NCBI RefSeq assembly: GCF_007827555.1
Contig: NZ_VISS01000026.1
Location: forward strand, 1 to 58,803
Length of the DNA stretch: 58,803 nucleotides
Direction of reading: 5' to 3'
From: Aeribacillus composti
GTDB lineage: Bacteria > Bacillota > Bacilli > Bacillales > Aeribacillaceae
Below are positions 16,665-24,733 of this stretch, piece by piece (the first letter of the stretch is position 1; each line of letters begins with the position of its first letter). Below the pieces are notes generated by a model, which was given only the letters and a program-made list of their open reading frames with translations, did not search any database and was not told the origin of the DNA. Both the position numbers and the translations under genes were made by a program.

Positions 16665-17423
16665 ATGGATGTGGAGGTCAAGAACGAACATTCGAATGGA
16701 CAATTGAAGGATCAGGAAGTCAGGGATTTGATTAAAAGAAGCCAGCAAGGCGATCAGGCAGCCCGCGATTTGCTTATCCAAAAAAACATGCGGCTCGTTT
16801 GGTCAGTTGTGCAGCGATTTTTAAACCGAGGCTATGAGGCGGATGATCTATTTCAAATCGGCTGCATTGGCTTAGTGAAATCGGTCGATAAGTTTGATTT
16901 GTCGTATGATGTTAAATTTTCCACTTATGCTGTTCCGATGATTATAGGAGAAATTCAACGATTCATCCGGGATGACGGAACAGTAAAAGTGAGCCGTTCA
17001 TTAAAAGAGCTCGGAAATAAAATTAGACGGGCTAGAGAGGAACTGTCCAAAACACTTGGCAAGGTGCCAACAGTAGGGGAGATCGCTGACTACTTAGATA
17101 TTTCACCTGAAGATATCGTTCTTGCACAAGAAGCTGTACGTGCACCTTCCTCCATCCATGAAACGGTTTATGAAAATGATGGCGATCCGATTACATTGCT
17201 GGATCAAATTGCAGATCAAAATGAGCAAAAATGGTTTGATCAAATAGCATTAAAAGATGCTATGAACGATTTAGGCGAGCGGGAGCGGCTGATCGTTTAT
17301 TTGCGGTATTATAAAGATCAAACACAGTCGGAAGTCGCAAAACGGTTAGGAATCTCACAAGTTCAGGTGTCCAGACTGGAAAAGAAAATATTAAAGCAAA
17401 TGAAAGACCGAATGAGCGGATAG
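16665..17423 (+). CDS. sigF: RNA polymerase sigma-F factor (forespore)
   Basis: A 252-residue sigma-70 family factor, first compartment-specific sigma of the forespore. Region 2 is clear (RNMRLVWSVVQRFLNRGYEADDLFQIGCIGLVKSVDKFD pattern and FSTYAVPMIIGEIQRF), as is region 4 with RERLIVYLRYYKDQTQSEVAKRLGISQVQVSRLEKK. AAGGAG lies 9 bp before ATG 16665. It is the third gene of the spoIIA operon, also known as spoIIAC. Confidence 0.97.
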   Translation: MDVEVKNEHSNGQLKDQEVRDLIKRSQQGDQAARDLLIQKNMRLVWSVVQRFLNRGYEADDLFQIGCIGLVKSVDKFDLSYDVKFSTYAVPMIIGEIQRFIRDDGTVKVSRSLKELGNKIRRAREELSKTLGKVPTVGEIADYLDISPEDIVLAQEAVRAPSSIHETVYENDGDPITLLDQIADQNEQKWFDQIALKDAMNDLGERERLIVYLRYYKDQTQSEVAKRLGISQVQVSRLEKKILKQMKDRMSG

Positions 17424-17465
17424 CTCTTTGGTCTTTTTTGTGGAAATAAATGGTCTTGATCATTT

Positions 17466-17496
17466 TGCATGAGGGAGTGGCGAACGTTTCATACTA
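17466..17496 (+). promoter_or_regulatory. SigG-type promoter of the spoVA operon
   Basis: TGCATG (17466-17471) and CATACTA (17490-17496) are 18 bp apart. The -10 matches the SigG consensus exactly and the -35 (TGnATA) at all but one position. It lies 27 bp upstream of spoVAA, which is forespore SigG-dependent in B. subtilis. Confidence 0.75.
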
Positions 17497-17523
17497 TTAG
17501 AAAAAAGTAGGATGTGACAGGGC

Positions 17524-18141
17524 GTGAATAAAACGGTTTATGTGCGTCTAAAGCATCGTATTCAGGCAAAACCGAACGAAAGGATCACGCTTAACAAAAT
17601 CGCGAAAATAATTGCAGACGAAGCGTTAATCAGCAAAATGGGGGATCAAATCATTCATCAAATTCAATCAAAAGATAAAACATATGTTGTCATTGATGTC
17701 ATCAACGTCATAGAAAAAATCCAATCCATTGATCCTTCCCTTGATGTCCAACCTGTTGGGCCGACGCAAACAATTGTTGAAATTCAAAATCATCGAAAAA
17801 AATTTGCTCCCGTCCTTTTTTTTCTTGTATGGCTGTTATTATTTGTCGGATCGGCTTTAACGATTATGAACTTTCATGAAGATGTCAGCATGCAGCGGAT
17901 GCATCGCAATTTGTATCAGTTTTTCACTGGCAATAAGATCGATAAGCCGTTAATTTTGCAAATCCCCTACTCCATCGGTTTGGGGCTGGGAATGGTTCTG
18001 TTTTTTAATCACGTTTTTAAAAAGAAATTTAATGAAGAGCCGAGTCCGTTGGAAGTCGAGATTTTTAATTATCAAATGGATCTCGACCAATACATCGCCA
18101 TAAACGAAAACAAAGAAAGCGTGAAAAATGATGATGATTAA
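17524..18141 (+). CDS. spoVAA: Stage V sporulation protein AA
   Basis: A 205-residue protein of the spoVA operon, whose products move dipicolinic acid into the forespore and out at germination. The N-terminal half is soluble; two membrane segments lie at about residues 98-117 (LFFLVWLLLFVGSALTIM) and 146-163, followed by FNHVFKKKFNEEPSPLEVE, strongly like B. subtilis SpoVAA. The start is GTG 17524 with a weak site. Its 3' end overlaps spoVAB by 14 bp. Confidence 0.92.
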   Translation: MNKTVYVRLKHRIQAKPNERITLNKIAKIIADEALISKMGDQIIHQIQSKDKTYVVIDVINVIEKIQSIDPSLDVQPVGPTQTIVEIQNHRKKFAPVLFFLVWLLLFVGSALTIMNFHEDVSMQRMHRNLYQFFTGNKIDKPLILQIPYSIGLGLGMVLFFNHVFKKKFNEEPSPLEVEIFNYQMDLDQYIAINENKESVKNDDD

Positions 18142-18553
18142 ATGGTTCATGCTTTTGTTTACGGGGTTTGCAGGGGGCTTGGCTGTCGGGTGTGGATTTG
18201 TTGCGTTTTTATCTGTTCTCGGAATCATTCCAAGACTCATGCAGCTGACGAAGACAATAAAATGGATTCGTTTGTATGAATGGGCTGTTATTCTTGGCGC
18301 CGTGTCCGGCGGTTGGTTCAGCCTCTCTCCCGTCTATTTGCATGCTTCGCATTATTGGTTTATCCCGATCGGTCTCCTTTACGGAATATTTGTCGGAATG
18401 CTTGCAGCAGCATTAACAGAAGTGCTGAATGTATTTCCGATATTAGCGAAAAGGATCGGCATTGATGACAAAATCGTTATGTTGATGATGGCGATCGTTT
18501 TAGGAAAAATTTGCGGCTCTTTGTTTCATTGGCTTTATTTTGCTGGTCTGTAA
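18128..18553 (+). CDS. spoVAB: Stage V sporulation protein AB
   Basis: A 141-residue membrane protein with four hydrophobic segments (about 4-30, 48-64, 77-100, 113-138). The pattern (GFAGGLAVGCGFVAFLSVLGIIPRLMQL and LTEVLNVFPILAKRIG) matches SpoVAB at full length. It starts inside spoVAA, at the first of three consecutive ATG codons, implying translational coupling. In B. subtilis the next gene is spoVAC; here spoVAD follows after 34 bp. Confidence 0.92.
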   Translation: MMMIKWFMLLFTGFAGGLAVGCGFVAFLSVLGIIPRLMQLTKTIKWIRLYEWAVILGAVSGGWFSLSPVYLHASHYWFIPIGLLYGIFVGMLAAALTEVLNVFPILAKRIGIDDKIVMLMMAIVLGKICGSLFHWLYFAGL

Positions 18554-18587
18554 AGGCAATTTGTCATATGATCGGAGGAAACATAGC

Positions 18588-19598
18588 ATGATGCGGTTAA
18601 CGGGAAAGCAAACATGGGTGTTTCAGCATAAATTGTTTGTCAATAAAACGGCAACTGTCGTTGGACCGAAGGAAGCGAAAGGACCGCTTAAGGAAACATT
18701 TGATGCTCATTTTGATGATATGTACTGCGGTGCGCCGTCTTGGGAATTGGCCGAGCGGAATTTAATGGAGCAGGCGATCAGCCGCTGTTTAAAAAAAGCT
18801 GAATTAAAGGAAGAGGATATTGATTTGTTTTTGGCGGGGGATTTATTGAACCAAAATGCTACATCGAACTATACAGCTAGAATGCTCAATATTCCGCTGT
18901 TATGTATGTACGGGGCCTGTTCGACTTCAATGGAAACAGTCGCTGCGGCATGCGCGCTGATCGATGGGGGGTTCGCGAACAAAATTATCGCTGCCACAAG
19001 CAGCCATTATGGCGCAGCTGAAAAGCAGTTTCGGCATCCAACGAATTTCGGCGGACAAAAACCAGAAACAGCGACGACAACCGTAACAGGGGCAGGTGCT
19101 GTATTAATCAGCAAAGACGAAAGTGAGATTGCCATAACGGCTGCAACGATCGGCAAGGTGATCGATGTTGGCAGGAAAAACCCTTATGATATGGGGTCCG
19201 CAATGGCGCCGGCAGCTGCAGATACAATTAAGCAGCACTTTCGTGATTTAAATCGGACTCCTTCTGACTACGATTTAATTCTTACCGGCGATCTTTCGGG
19301 AGTCGGCAGTCCGAAGCTGAAGGAATTATTGCTTGAGGATGGGTACGACATCCGAGGCAACCATTCAGATTGCGGGCTGTTAATTTTTCATCCAGCACAA
19401 AGAGCATTTGCCGGCGGGAGCGGATGTGCTTGTTCAGCAGTTGTAACTTACGGTCACATATTCCAAGAAATGAAAAAAGGAAATTTAAAACGAGTATTGA
19501 TGGTGGCAACCGGGGCTCTGTTAAGTAAAACGATGATCAAGCTGAACGAATCGATCCCGGCCATAGCTCACGGAGTAGTTTTTGAAAGACAGAGATAG
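18588..19598 (+). CDS. spoVAD: Stage V sporulation protein AD
   Basis: A 336-residue soluble protein with a thiolase-like (ketoacyl synthase-like) fold; SpoVAD of B. subtilis binds dipicolinic acid directly. It is full length. Recognisable segments are MYGACSTSMETVAAA (the thiolase active-site region), ATTTVTGAGAVL, TGDLSGVGSPKL, GNHSDCGLLIF and AGGSGCACSAVV. CGGAGG lies about 9 bp before ATG 18588. It is preceded directly by spoVAB and followed directly by spoVAF, with spoVAC and spoVAE missing. Confidence 0.95.
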   Translation: MMRLTGKQTWVFQHKLFVNKTATVVGPKEAKGPLKETFDAHFDDMYCGAPSWELAERNLMEQAISRCLKKAELKEEDIDLFLAGDLLNQNATSNYTARMLNIPLLCMYGACSTSMETVAAACALIDGGFANKIIAATSSHYGAAEKQFRHPTNFGGQKPETATTTVTGAGAVLISKDESEIAITAATIGKVIDVGRKNPYDMGSAMAPAAADTIKQHFRDLNRTPSDYDLILTGDLSGVGSPKLKELLLEDGYDIRGNHSDCGLLIFHPAQRAFAGGSGCACSAVVTYGHIFQEMKKGNLKRVLMVATGALLSKTMIKLNESIPAIAHGVVFERQR

Positions 19599-19623
19599 AA
19601 AGGCGGGAAAAGGTGAGCTGAAC

Positions 19624-21129
19624 ATGAATGATGAAGAGAAAGGATTCGATAGCATGACGAAATTAACCGATCAAGAAAAAAGTCAAATCTCTCCCAAACT
19701 GCAAGATACCGAAAAATTTTTTCGAGATCATATTGGCTTAGGAACAAGCTTTGATTTAGGCGTGCGCAAATTTACGCTTCTCGGAAAACAAGTGCATTTA
19801 TATTATGTGACAGGACTTTGCGATTCACTTTATGTCATCGAACTGATCAAGGAGCTTTTGAAAATCAATGATCATGAAACGGAAGCCAATCGTTTAAAGG
19901 AAATTGTCAAAAACCGTCTCGTTCATCAGCAAGTAACATTGGTTCAAACGCTTGATGAAGCAGTCGATCAAGTGTTGTCAGGCTTAGTCGTTTTTTTTGT
20001 CGAAGACAGCGATTTTGCTTTTGTTGTCGATGTCCGCAACTATCCTGGAAGACAGCCGGAAGAGCCGGATACGGAAAAAGTGATCCGCGGCGCACGTGAC
20101 GGTTTTGTGGAAAATATCGTTGTCAACACGGGACTGATTCGGAGAAGAATAAGGGACGAACGTCTGAGATATGAAATCATGAAAATCGGCGAGCGATCAA
20201 AAACCGACATTGCGATCGCGTATTTGGAAGATGTGGCGGATCCAGGATTAATTGAAGTGATCAAAAAGGAGTTAAAAACGATAAAGATTGACGGGCTTCC
20301 AATGGCAGATAAAACAATTGAAGAATTTTTAGTAAAGCAAGGCTTTAATCCGTTTCCGCTTGTCCGCTATACGGAAAGAGCGGATGTCGCTGCAACTCAT
20401 TTGCTGGAAGGACATGTCATTATTCTTGTTGACACGTCCCCGAGTGTCATTATTACGCCAACTACTTTTTTTCACCATGTTCAGCACGCCGAAGAATACC
20501 GTCAGGCGCCAGCGGCCGGAACGTTTGTCAGATGGGTGCGCTTTTTTGGCATGCTAGCTTCTATTTATTTGCTTCCTCTTTGGATGTTGTATGTAGTGCA
20601 GCCGTCTTTACTGCCGGAGGCTATATCTTACATCGGACCAAACAAAGAAAAAAATATTCCGATTGTTGTTCAAATTTTTCTTGCTGACATAGGGATTGAG
20701 CTTTTAAGAATGGCAGCCATTCATACACCGACAGCTCTTTCAGTGGCGATGGGTTTAATTGCAGCAGTTCTCATAGGACAAATTGCCATCGATGTCGGTT
20801 TGTTTTCGCCGGAAGTTATTTTGTACGTTTCCATTGCGGCGGTCGGTACTTTTGCAACCCCGAGCTATGAATTGAGCGTAGCCAATAAAATCGTTCGTTT
20901 TGTATTGCTGCTATTAGTAGTGATCTTTAAAGTGCCCGGATTAGTGATCGGCTGCACACTGTTCATCCTTTTCCTTGCCAGCATTCGATCGTTAAATACG
21001 CCTTATTTATGGCCGTTTATCCCTTTTAATCCTCAAGCCTTTTGGCAGATCATCGTCAGGTCGTCGGTGCCTCATATAAAAGTAAGGCCAAGCATTGTTC
21101 ATCCGCAGAACGTAAAAAAGCAGCCTTAA
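19624..21129 (+). CDS. spoVAF: Stage V sporulation protein AF (GerA-type)
   Basis: A 501-residue protein of the GerABKA family, related to germinant receptor A subunits. The N-terminal about 270 residues are hydrophilic; the C-terminal part has five to six membrane segments starting near VRFFGMLASIYLLPLWMLYV. In B. subtilis the protein accelerates germination, working with a partner membrane protein. ATG 19624 has AAGGTGAG 7 bp upstream; an upstream ATG at 19582 overlaps spoVAD. It is the last gene of the operon, and no clear terminator is seen before lysA. Confidence 0.9.
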   Translation: MNDEEKGFDSMTKLTDQEKSQISPKLQDTEKFFRDHIGLGTSFDLGVRKFTLLGKQVHLYYVTGLCDSLYVIELIKELLKINDHETEANRLKEIVKNRLVHQQVTLVQTLDEAVDQVLSGLVVFFVEDSDFAFVVDVRNYPGRQPEEPDTEKVIRGARDGFVENIVVNTGLIRRRIRDERLRYEIMKIGERSKTDIAIAYLEDVADPGLIEVIKKELKTIKIDGLPMADKTIEEFLVKQGFNPFPLVRYTERADVAATHLLEGHVIILVDTSPSVIITPTTFFHHVQHAEEYRQAPAAGTFVRWVRFFGMLASIYLLPLWMLYVVQPSLLPEAISYIGPNKEKNIPIVVQIFLADIGIELLRMAAIHTPTALSVAMGLIAAVLIGQIAIDVGLFSPEVILYVSIAAVGTFATPSYELSVANKIVRFVLLLLVVIFKVPGLVIGCTLFILFLASIRSLNTPYLWPFIPFNPQAFWQIIVRSSVPHIKVRPSIVHPQNVKKQP

Positions 21130-21203
21130 AAAAATTTGAAAGAGAAAATGTTTTATGGTAATGTATTTTTAACTTTTACGTTCACGAAAGCGGGGGCTAG
21201 TCT

Positions 21204-22526
21204 TTGTATTTACAGGGAACAAGTAAAATCAACCAGTTAGGGCATTTAGAAATCGGCGGTGTCGATACAGTTGAACTTGCCAAACAGTATGGGACACCGT
21301 TATATGTATACGATGTCGCACTCATTCGCGAACGAGCCCGTTCTTTTAAAAATACATTTGAATCATTAGGAGTTCCATATCAAGTTGCTTATGCAAGCAA
21401 AGCCTTTTCTTCCATTGCAATGGTGCAGCTTGCAAATGAGGAAGGGCTTTCTCTTGATGTCGTTTCAGGCGGTGAACTGTATACGGCATTAAAAGCAGGA
21501 TTTCCTCCGGAAAAAATTCATTTTCATGGAAACAATAAAAGCATCGACGAGCTTGCAATGGCTCTGGAGGCAAATATCGGTTGCATTGTGATTGATAATT
21601 TTTATGAAATTGATGTTTTATCTTCTCTTTGCCAGCAAATGAATAAAAAAGTTGCGGTGTTGCTTCGCGTTACACCAGGCGTCGAGGCACATACACATGA
21701 TTACATTACAACCGGGCAGGAAGATTCGAAATTTGGATTCGACCTTCATAATGGTCAAATCGAAAAAGCGATTGAGCTTGTAAAAAATCAATCGCATTTA
21801 CAGCTATTAGGAATCCATTGCCATATCGGTTCGCAAATTTTTGGCACTGAAGGATTTGTTTTAGCAGCAGGAAAGATTTTTGGGAAAATTTCTATTTGGA
21901 AAGAGAAGTTTCAGTTTGTTCCGAAAGTTGTAAACTTAGGGGGAGGATTCGGAATTCGATATACGAAAGAGGATGATCCTCTGCCAATGAATGTATATGT
22001 TGAAAAAATGGTGGAAGTTGTGAAAGGACACTCTGAGAAGCTTCAAATTCCTCTCCCTGAAATATGGATTGAGCCAGGACGCTCTCTCGTCGGGGATGCA
22101 GGAACAACCTTGTACTCGATAGGATCTCAAAAGGTCGTCCCTAACATACGCAAATATGTTGCGGTGGACGGAGGCATGAGCGACAACATCCGGCCTGCTT
22201 TGTACCAGGCAAAATACGAGGGGGCTCTTGCCAACCGGATGAATGACGAATGTTCTGAGACTGTATCGATTGCAGGAAAATGCTGCGAAAGCGGGGACAT
22301 GCTCATTTGGGATTTATCCCTTCCTACCGTAAAAGCAGGCGATATATTAGCTGTTTTTTGCACGGGAGCTTACGGATATTCTATGGCAAATAATTATAAC
22401 CGGATCGCTCGGCCTGCTGTTGTATTTGTTGAAAACGGCGAAGCGAGACTTGTCGTCAAAAGGGAAACATACGAGGATTTAGTCAGTCTCGATTTGCCTT
22501 TAAAAGCGGAAGTCGGTCAACCGTAA
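21204..22526 (+). CDS. lysA: Diaminopimelate decarboxylase
   Basis: A 440-residue PLP enzyme (fold type III) performing the last step of lysine synthesis, meso-diaminopimelate to lysine. The PLP lysine is Lys66 in VAYASKAFSS. Further motifs are IHCHIGSQI, NLGGGFGIRY, EPGRSLVG and the dimer-interface active site CCESGDML and CTGAYGYSMANNYNR. TTG 21204 is chosen because it yields the B. subtilis-like N-terminus (MYLQGTS...GHLEIGGVD). No L-box riboswitch is visible in the short leader. Confidence 0.95.
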   Translation: MYLQGTSKINQLGHLEIGGVDTVELAKQYGTPLYVYDVALIRERARSFKNTFESLGVPYQVAYASKAFSSIAMVQLANEEGLSLDVVSGGELYTALKAGFPPEKIHFHGNNKSIDELAMALEANIGCIVIDNFYEIDVLSSLCQQMNKKVAVLLRVTPGVEAHTHDYITTGQEDSKFGFDLHNGQIEKAIELVKNQSHLQLLGIHCHIGSQIFGTEGFVLAAGKIFGKISIWKEKFQFVPKVVNLGGGFGIRYTKEDDPLPMNVYVEKMVEVVKGHSEKLQIPLPEIWIEPGRSLVGDAGTTLYSIGSQKVVPNIRKYVAVDGGMSDNIRPALYQAKYEGALANRMNDECSETVSIAGKCCESGDMLIWDLSLPTVKAGDILAVFCTGAYGYSMANNYNRIARPAVVFVENGEARLVVKRETYEDLVSLDLPLKAEVGQP

Positions 22527-22529
22527 ACG

Positions 22530-22567
22530 AAAAACGGCGTCTCAACATTAGTTGAAGACGCCTTTTT
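22530..22567. terminator. Bidirectional terminator between lysA and ypuA
   Basis: GGCGTCTCAAC-ATTA-GTTGAAGACGCC, flanked by AAAAAC on the left and TTTTTC on the right, can terminate the two convergent genes. Confidence 0.85.
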
Positions 22568-22569
22568 CA

Positions 22570-23439
22570 TTATTGGAAAAACGATGCGATGGCATCAATG
22601 ATCGAAGAAAAGAATTCTTTCAATTTTTGCAAAAAGCTTTGTCCTTCTTCGGATTCGAGAAATTTAGAAATTTTGTCTTTTGCTTTGTCAAGCTGGTTTC
22701 CGACTTCATCCCAATTGATATTGACGTTAATCATATTGTTAAATAAGAGGATTAAATTGTTTATATCATCTTCGGAAAGATTTATTTGCAAATCTTTTGC
22801 TGCTTGTTCAATCATTTCTCTTAACTCTTGGTCATTTTTCGGAATGCCGTTTTCGGACATCTGTTCTTTTACTTTTGCAATTAATGCCGAAGCATTTTCG
22901 TCACCAATCTTATCTCCAAGCTTTGCTGTTTCCACCAGCTCTTGGTTGGCGACCTGTTTCACGTCTTCAGGGATCGCTTTATCAGTCGAAACTTCATAAG
23001 CTTTTATCAACCCTGTTAAAGCGGCTGTTCCGGAAACTTCAAAAGGCGCGGTGACATAAACATTTGCATCTTTGACACCAGCTGTCATGAGCGCATTTAA
23101 GTACATTTCATCCGTGACCCAGTTTATGTTGTTTGTTTGGACTTCTAAACCAGATCCCTTTTTCTCAATTTGTATTTTGGAAGAAGAAATCGCTTTTGAA
23201 CCGATTTGCGCTTTCGGAATATAATCCCCTAAATATTTGTGCTCCTCTTCGTTTGTCACGGTGACCGTTTGCACGTTATCTGGTACGTCCATTTCCTTTA
23301 AGAGATCCTGCTTTTGCTGCTCCGTTAAATCGCTGCCTAACGTGACAATAACATCTCCAACAACAGAATCAGCAAAACTAGTAGTTGGTGTTGCCAATCC
23401 AATAGCAAGTAATATGGATAAAACGATTTTTTTCATCAC
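22570..23439 (-). CDS. ypuA: YpuA, secreted DUF1002 protein
   Basis: A 289-residue exported protein with a signal peptide of about 23 residues (KKIVLSILLAIGLATPTTSFA). The DUF1002 domain covers most of the rest, with VTLGSDLTEQQKQDLL near the start and an acidic helical end ELREMIEQAAKDLQIN. The C-terminal amphipathic tail FFSSIIDAIASFFQ may contact the membrane. AGGAGG lies 8 bp before ATG 23439. B. subtilis YpuA is an envelope-stress (SigM) gene of unknown function; no SigM promoter was fixed here. Confidence 0.9.
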   Translation of the reverse strand: MMKKIVLSILLAIGLATPTTSFADSVVGDVIVTLGSDLTEQQKQDLLKEMDVPDNVQTVTVTNEEEHKYLGDYIPKAQIGSKAISSSKIQIEKKGSGLEVQTNNINWVTDEMYLNALMTAGVKDANVYVTAPFEVSGTAALTGLIKAYEVSTDKAIPEDVKQVANQELVETAKLGDKIGDENASALIAKVKEQMSENGIPKNDQELREMIEQAAKDLQINLSEDDINNLILLFNNMINVNINWDEVGNQLDKAKDKISKFLESEEGQSFLQKLKEFFSSIIDAIASFFQ

Positions 23440-23599
23440 TTAACCTCCTAAGCGAACATGACTTCGACTATATGATATAGAGTGCAAAAACTTTCATCCA
23501 TTTAAGACGTATATATATACTAAAACGTTTCATCTGTATTTTATGTTTTACTCTATGATAAAATAAAGAGAAAATTTTTTCATGAAAGGGAGCTGTTTT

Positions 23600-24037
23600 A
23601 TGAGCAAAAAAGGCTACATTTTAATGGAAAACGGAGAAAAAATTGAATTTGAGCTTTTTCCGAATGAAGCTCCAAATACAGTGAAGAACTTTGAAAAACT
23701 TGCGAATTCAGGCTTTTATGACGGTTTGACTTTTCATCGCGTTATTCCAGGGTTTGTAAGCCAAGGCGGATGTCCGAATGGCAACGGCACTGGTAATGCA
23801 GGATATACGATCAAATGCGAAACAGATGGCAATCCGCATAAACATGTAACCGGCGCCATTTCTATGGCTCACGCAGGCAGGGATACAGGCTCTTGTCAAT
23901 TTTTTATCGTTCATGAACCTCAGCCTCACTTGGATGGAGTTCATACTGTTTTTGGCCAAGTAACTTCAGGCATGGAAACTGTGTTGAGCATGAAAAACGG
24001 AGATGTAATGAAAAAAGTAGAAGTGTATGAAAATTAA
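23600..24037 (+). CDS. ppiB: Peptidyl-prolyl cis-trans isomerase B (cyclophilin)
   Basis: A 145-residue single-domain cytosolic cyclophilin. Core motifs include [34 protein letters not shown] (catalytic Arg), and [28 protein letters not shown] 23600 follows AAAGGGAG; the frame is open from 23582 but that ATG lies before the site. It accelerates proline-limited folding and belongs to the same syntenic stretch as lysA and ypuA. Confidence 0.95.
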   Translation: MSKKGYILMENGEKIEFELFPNEAPNTVKNFEKLANSGFYDGLTFHRVIPGFVSQGGCPNGNGTGNAGYTIKCETDGNPHKHVTGAISMAHAGRDTGSCQFFIVHEPQPHLDGVHTVFGQVTSGMETVLSMKNGDVMKKVEVYEN

Positions 24038-24069
24038 ATTCCTCTTTCAAATAGAAAGGGATGTACAAA

Positions 24070-24159
24070 ATGAGAATGAAAAACTGGATATTATTTATTG
24101 TTCTTGTTGTATTGAGCATTATTTGGGGACTCGTCTATTGGATGTTCATTGCTGACTAG
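24070..24159 (+). CDS. 29-residue single-pass membrane peptide
   Basis: A short frame MRMKNW followed by a hydrophobic helix ILFIVLVVLSIIWGLVYWMF and IAD. AAAGGGATG lies at proper distance before ATG 24070. It follows ppiB by 32 bp. The positive N-terminus and the helix length fit a membrane peptide with the short tail outside. No homologue is recognised; it could be chance, but a site plus a perfect helix make it worth listing. Confidence 0.5.
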   Translation: MRMKNWILFIVLVVLSIIWGLVYWMFIAD

Positions 24160-24271
24160 CTGAATACCGCTCAGCTTTAGTTGATAATATAATTCTTGTA
24201 GATGCGGTCAAGTGTAGGAGAGAACTAATCGATAAAAAGGCACTTTTTCATATTGGTCAAAGATTGCTTTC

Positions 24272-24301
24272 TTGACAGAAGACCGTTTGAAGGGAGATAA
24301 T
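24272..24301 (+). promoter_or_regulatory. Candidate SigA promoter of the rib operon
   Basis: TTGACA (24272-24277) and GATAAT (24296-24301) with 18 bp between. It lies about 130 bp before the FMN riboswitch; no better promoter was found nearer. Confidence 0.5.
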
Positions 24302-24432
24302 AGTAAAATAATTGGCTGTTTTCTTCAGCTTTGTTTCTTTTTCAAAAACTCGTGAATGCTTCAAAATGGAAGGTGGGAAGCAAGAGGAAGCAGCCGTTTT
24401 TCCCATTGAAAATAACATAAAATGAATGATGC

Positions 24433-24578
24433 ATCCTTCGGGGCAGGGTGAAATTCCCGACCGGCGGTGATAAAAGCTTTTAAGCTTTTTTAGCCCGTGA
24501 CCCGCATTGGCGGAACGCCTTTGCGGTGGATCTGGTGAAAATCCAGAGCCGACAGTATAGTCTGGATGGGAGAAGGAT
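24433..24578 (+). ncRNA. FMN riboswitch (RFN element) of the rib operon
   Basis: All RFN conserved blocks are present in order: GGGGCAGGGTGAAATTCCCG, ACCGGCGGTGAT, AGCCCGTGACCCG, GGTGGATCTGGTG, AATCCAGAGCCGACAGTATAGT and CTGGATGGGAGAAG. The closing helix P1 is ATCCTT (24433-24438) with AAGGAT (24573-24578). When FMN binds, transcription should stop at the downstream terminator. Between aptamer and terminator another stable stem (24595-24631) occurs. The whole gene-free stretch 24160-24733 consists of this leader and its promoter. Confidence 0.97.
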
Positions 24579-24671
24579 CACTTTTGAAGGTGAGGAGTAT
24601 AAACTGTTCAAAAAGAACAGATTTTATACTCTTATTTGAGTATACCTTCTTTTCGTTAAAGTGATCATCAA

Positions 24672-24705
24672 GCCCTGGGGGAACAAACCCGGGGCTTTTG
24701 TTTTG
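24672..24705 (+). terminator. Terminator arm of the rib FMN riboswitch
   Basis: GCCCTGGG and CCCGGGGC pair (one wobble) around a short loop, followed by TTTTGTTTTG. It lies 30 bp before ribD and is the probable FMN-controlled stop. Confidence 0.8.
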
Positions 24706-24733
24706 AAATCAACAAAAGGGAGGTGTGTCCTTT

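Noticed and set aside
21130-21203. L-box lysine riboswitch before lysA
   Set aside because: The gap to spoVAF is 74 bp and contains no lysine riboswitch core motifs.
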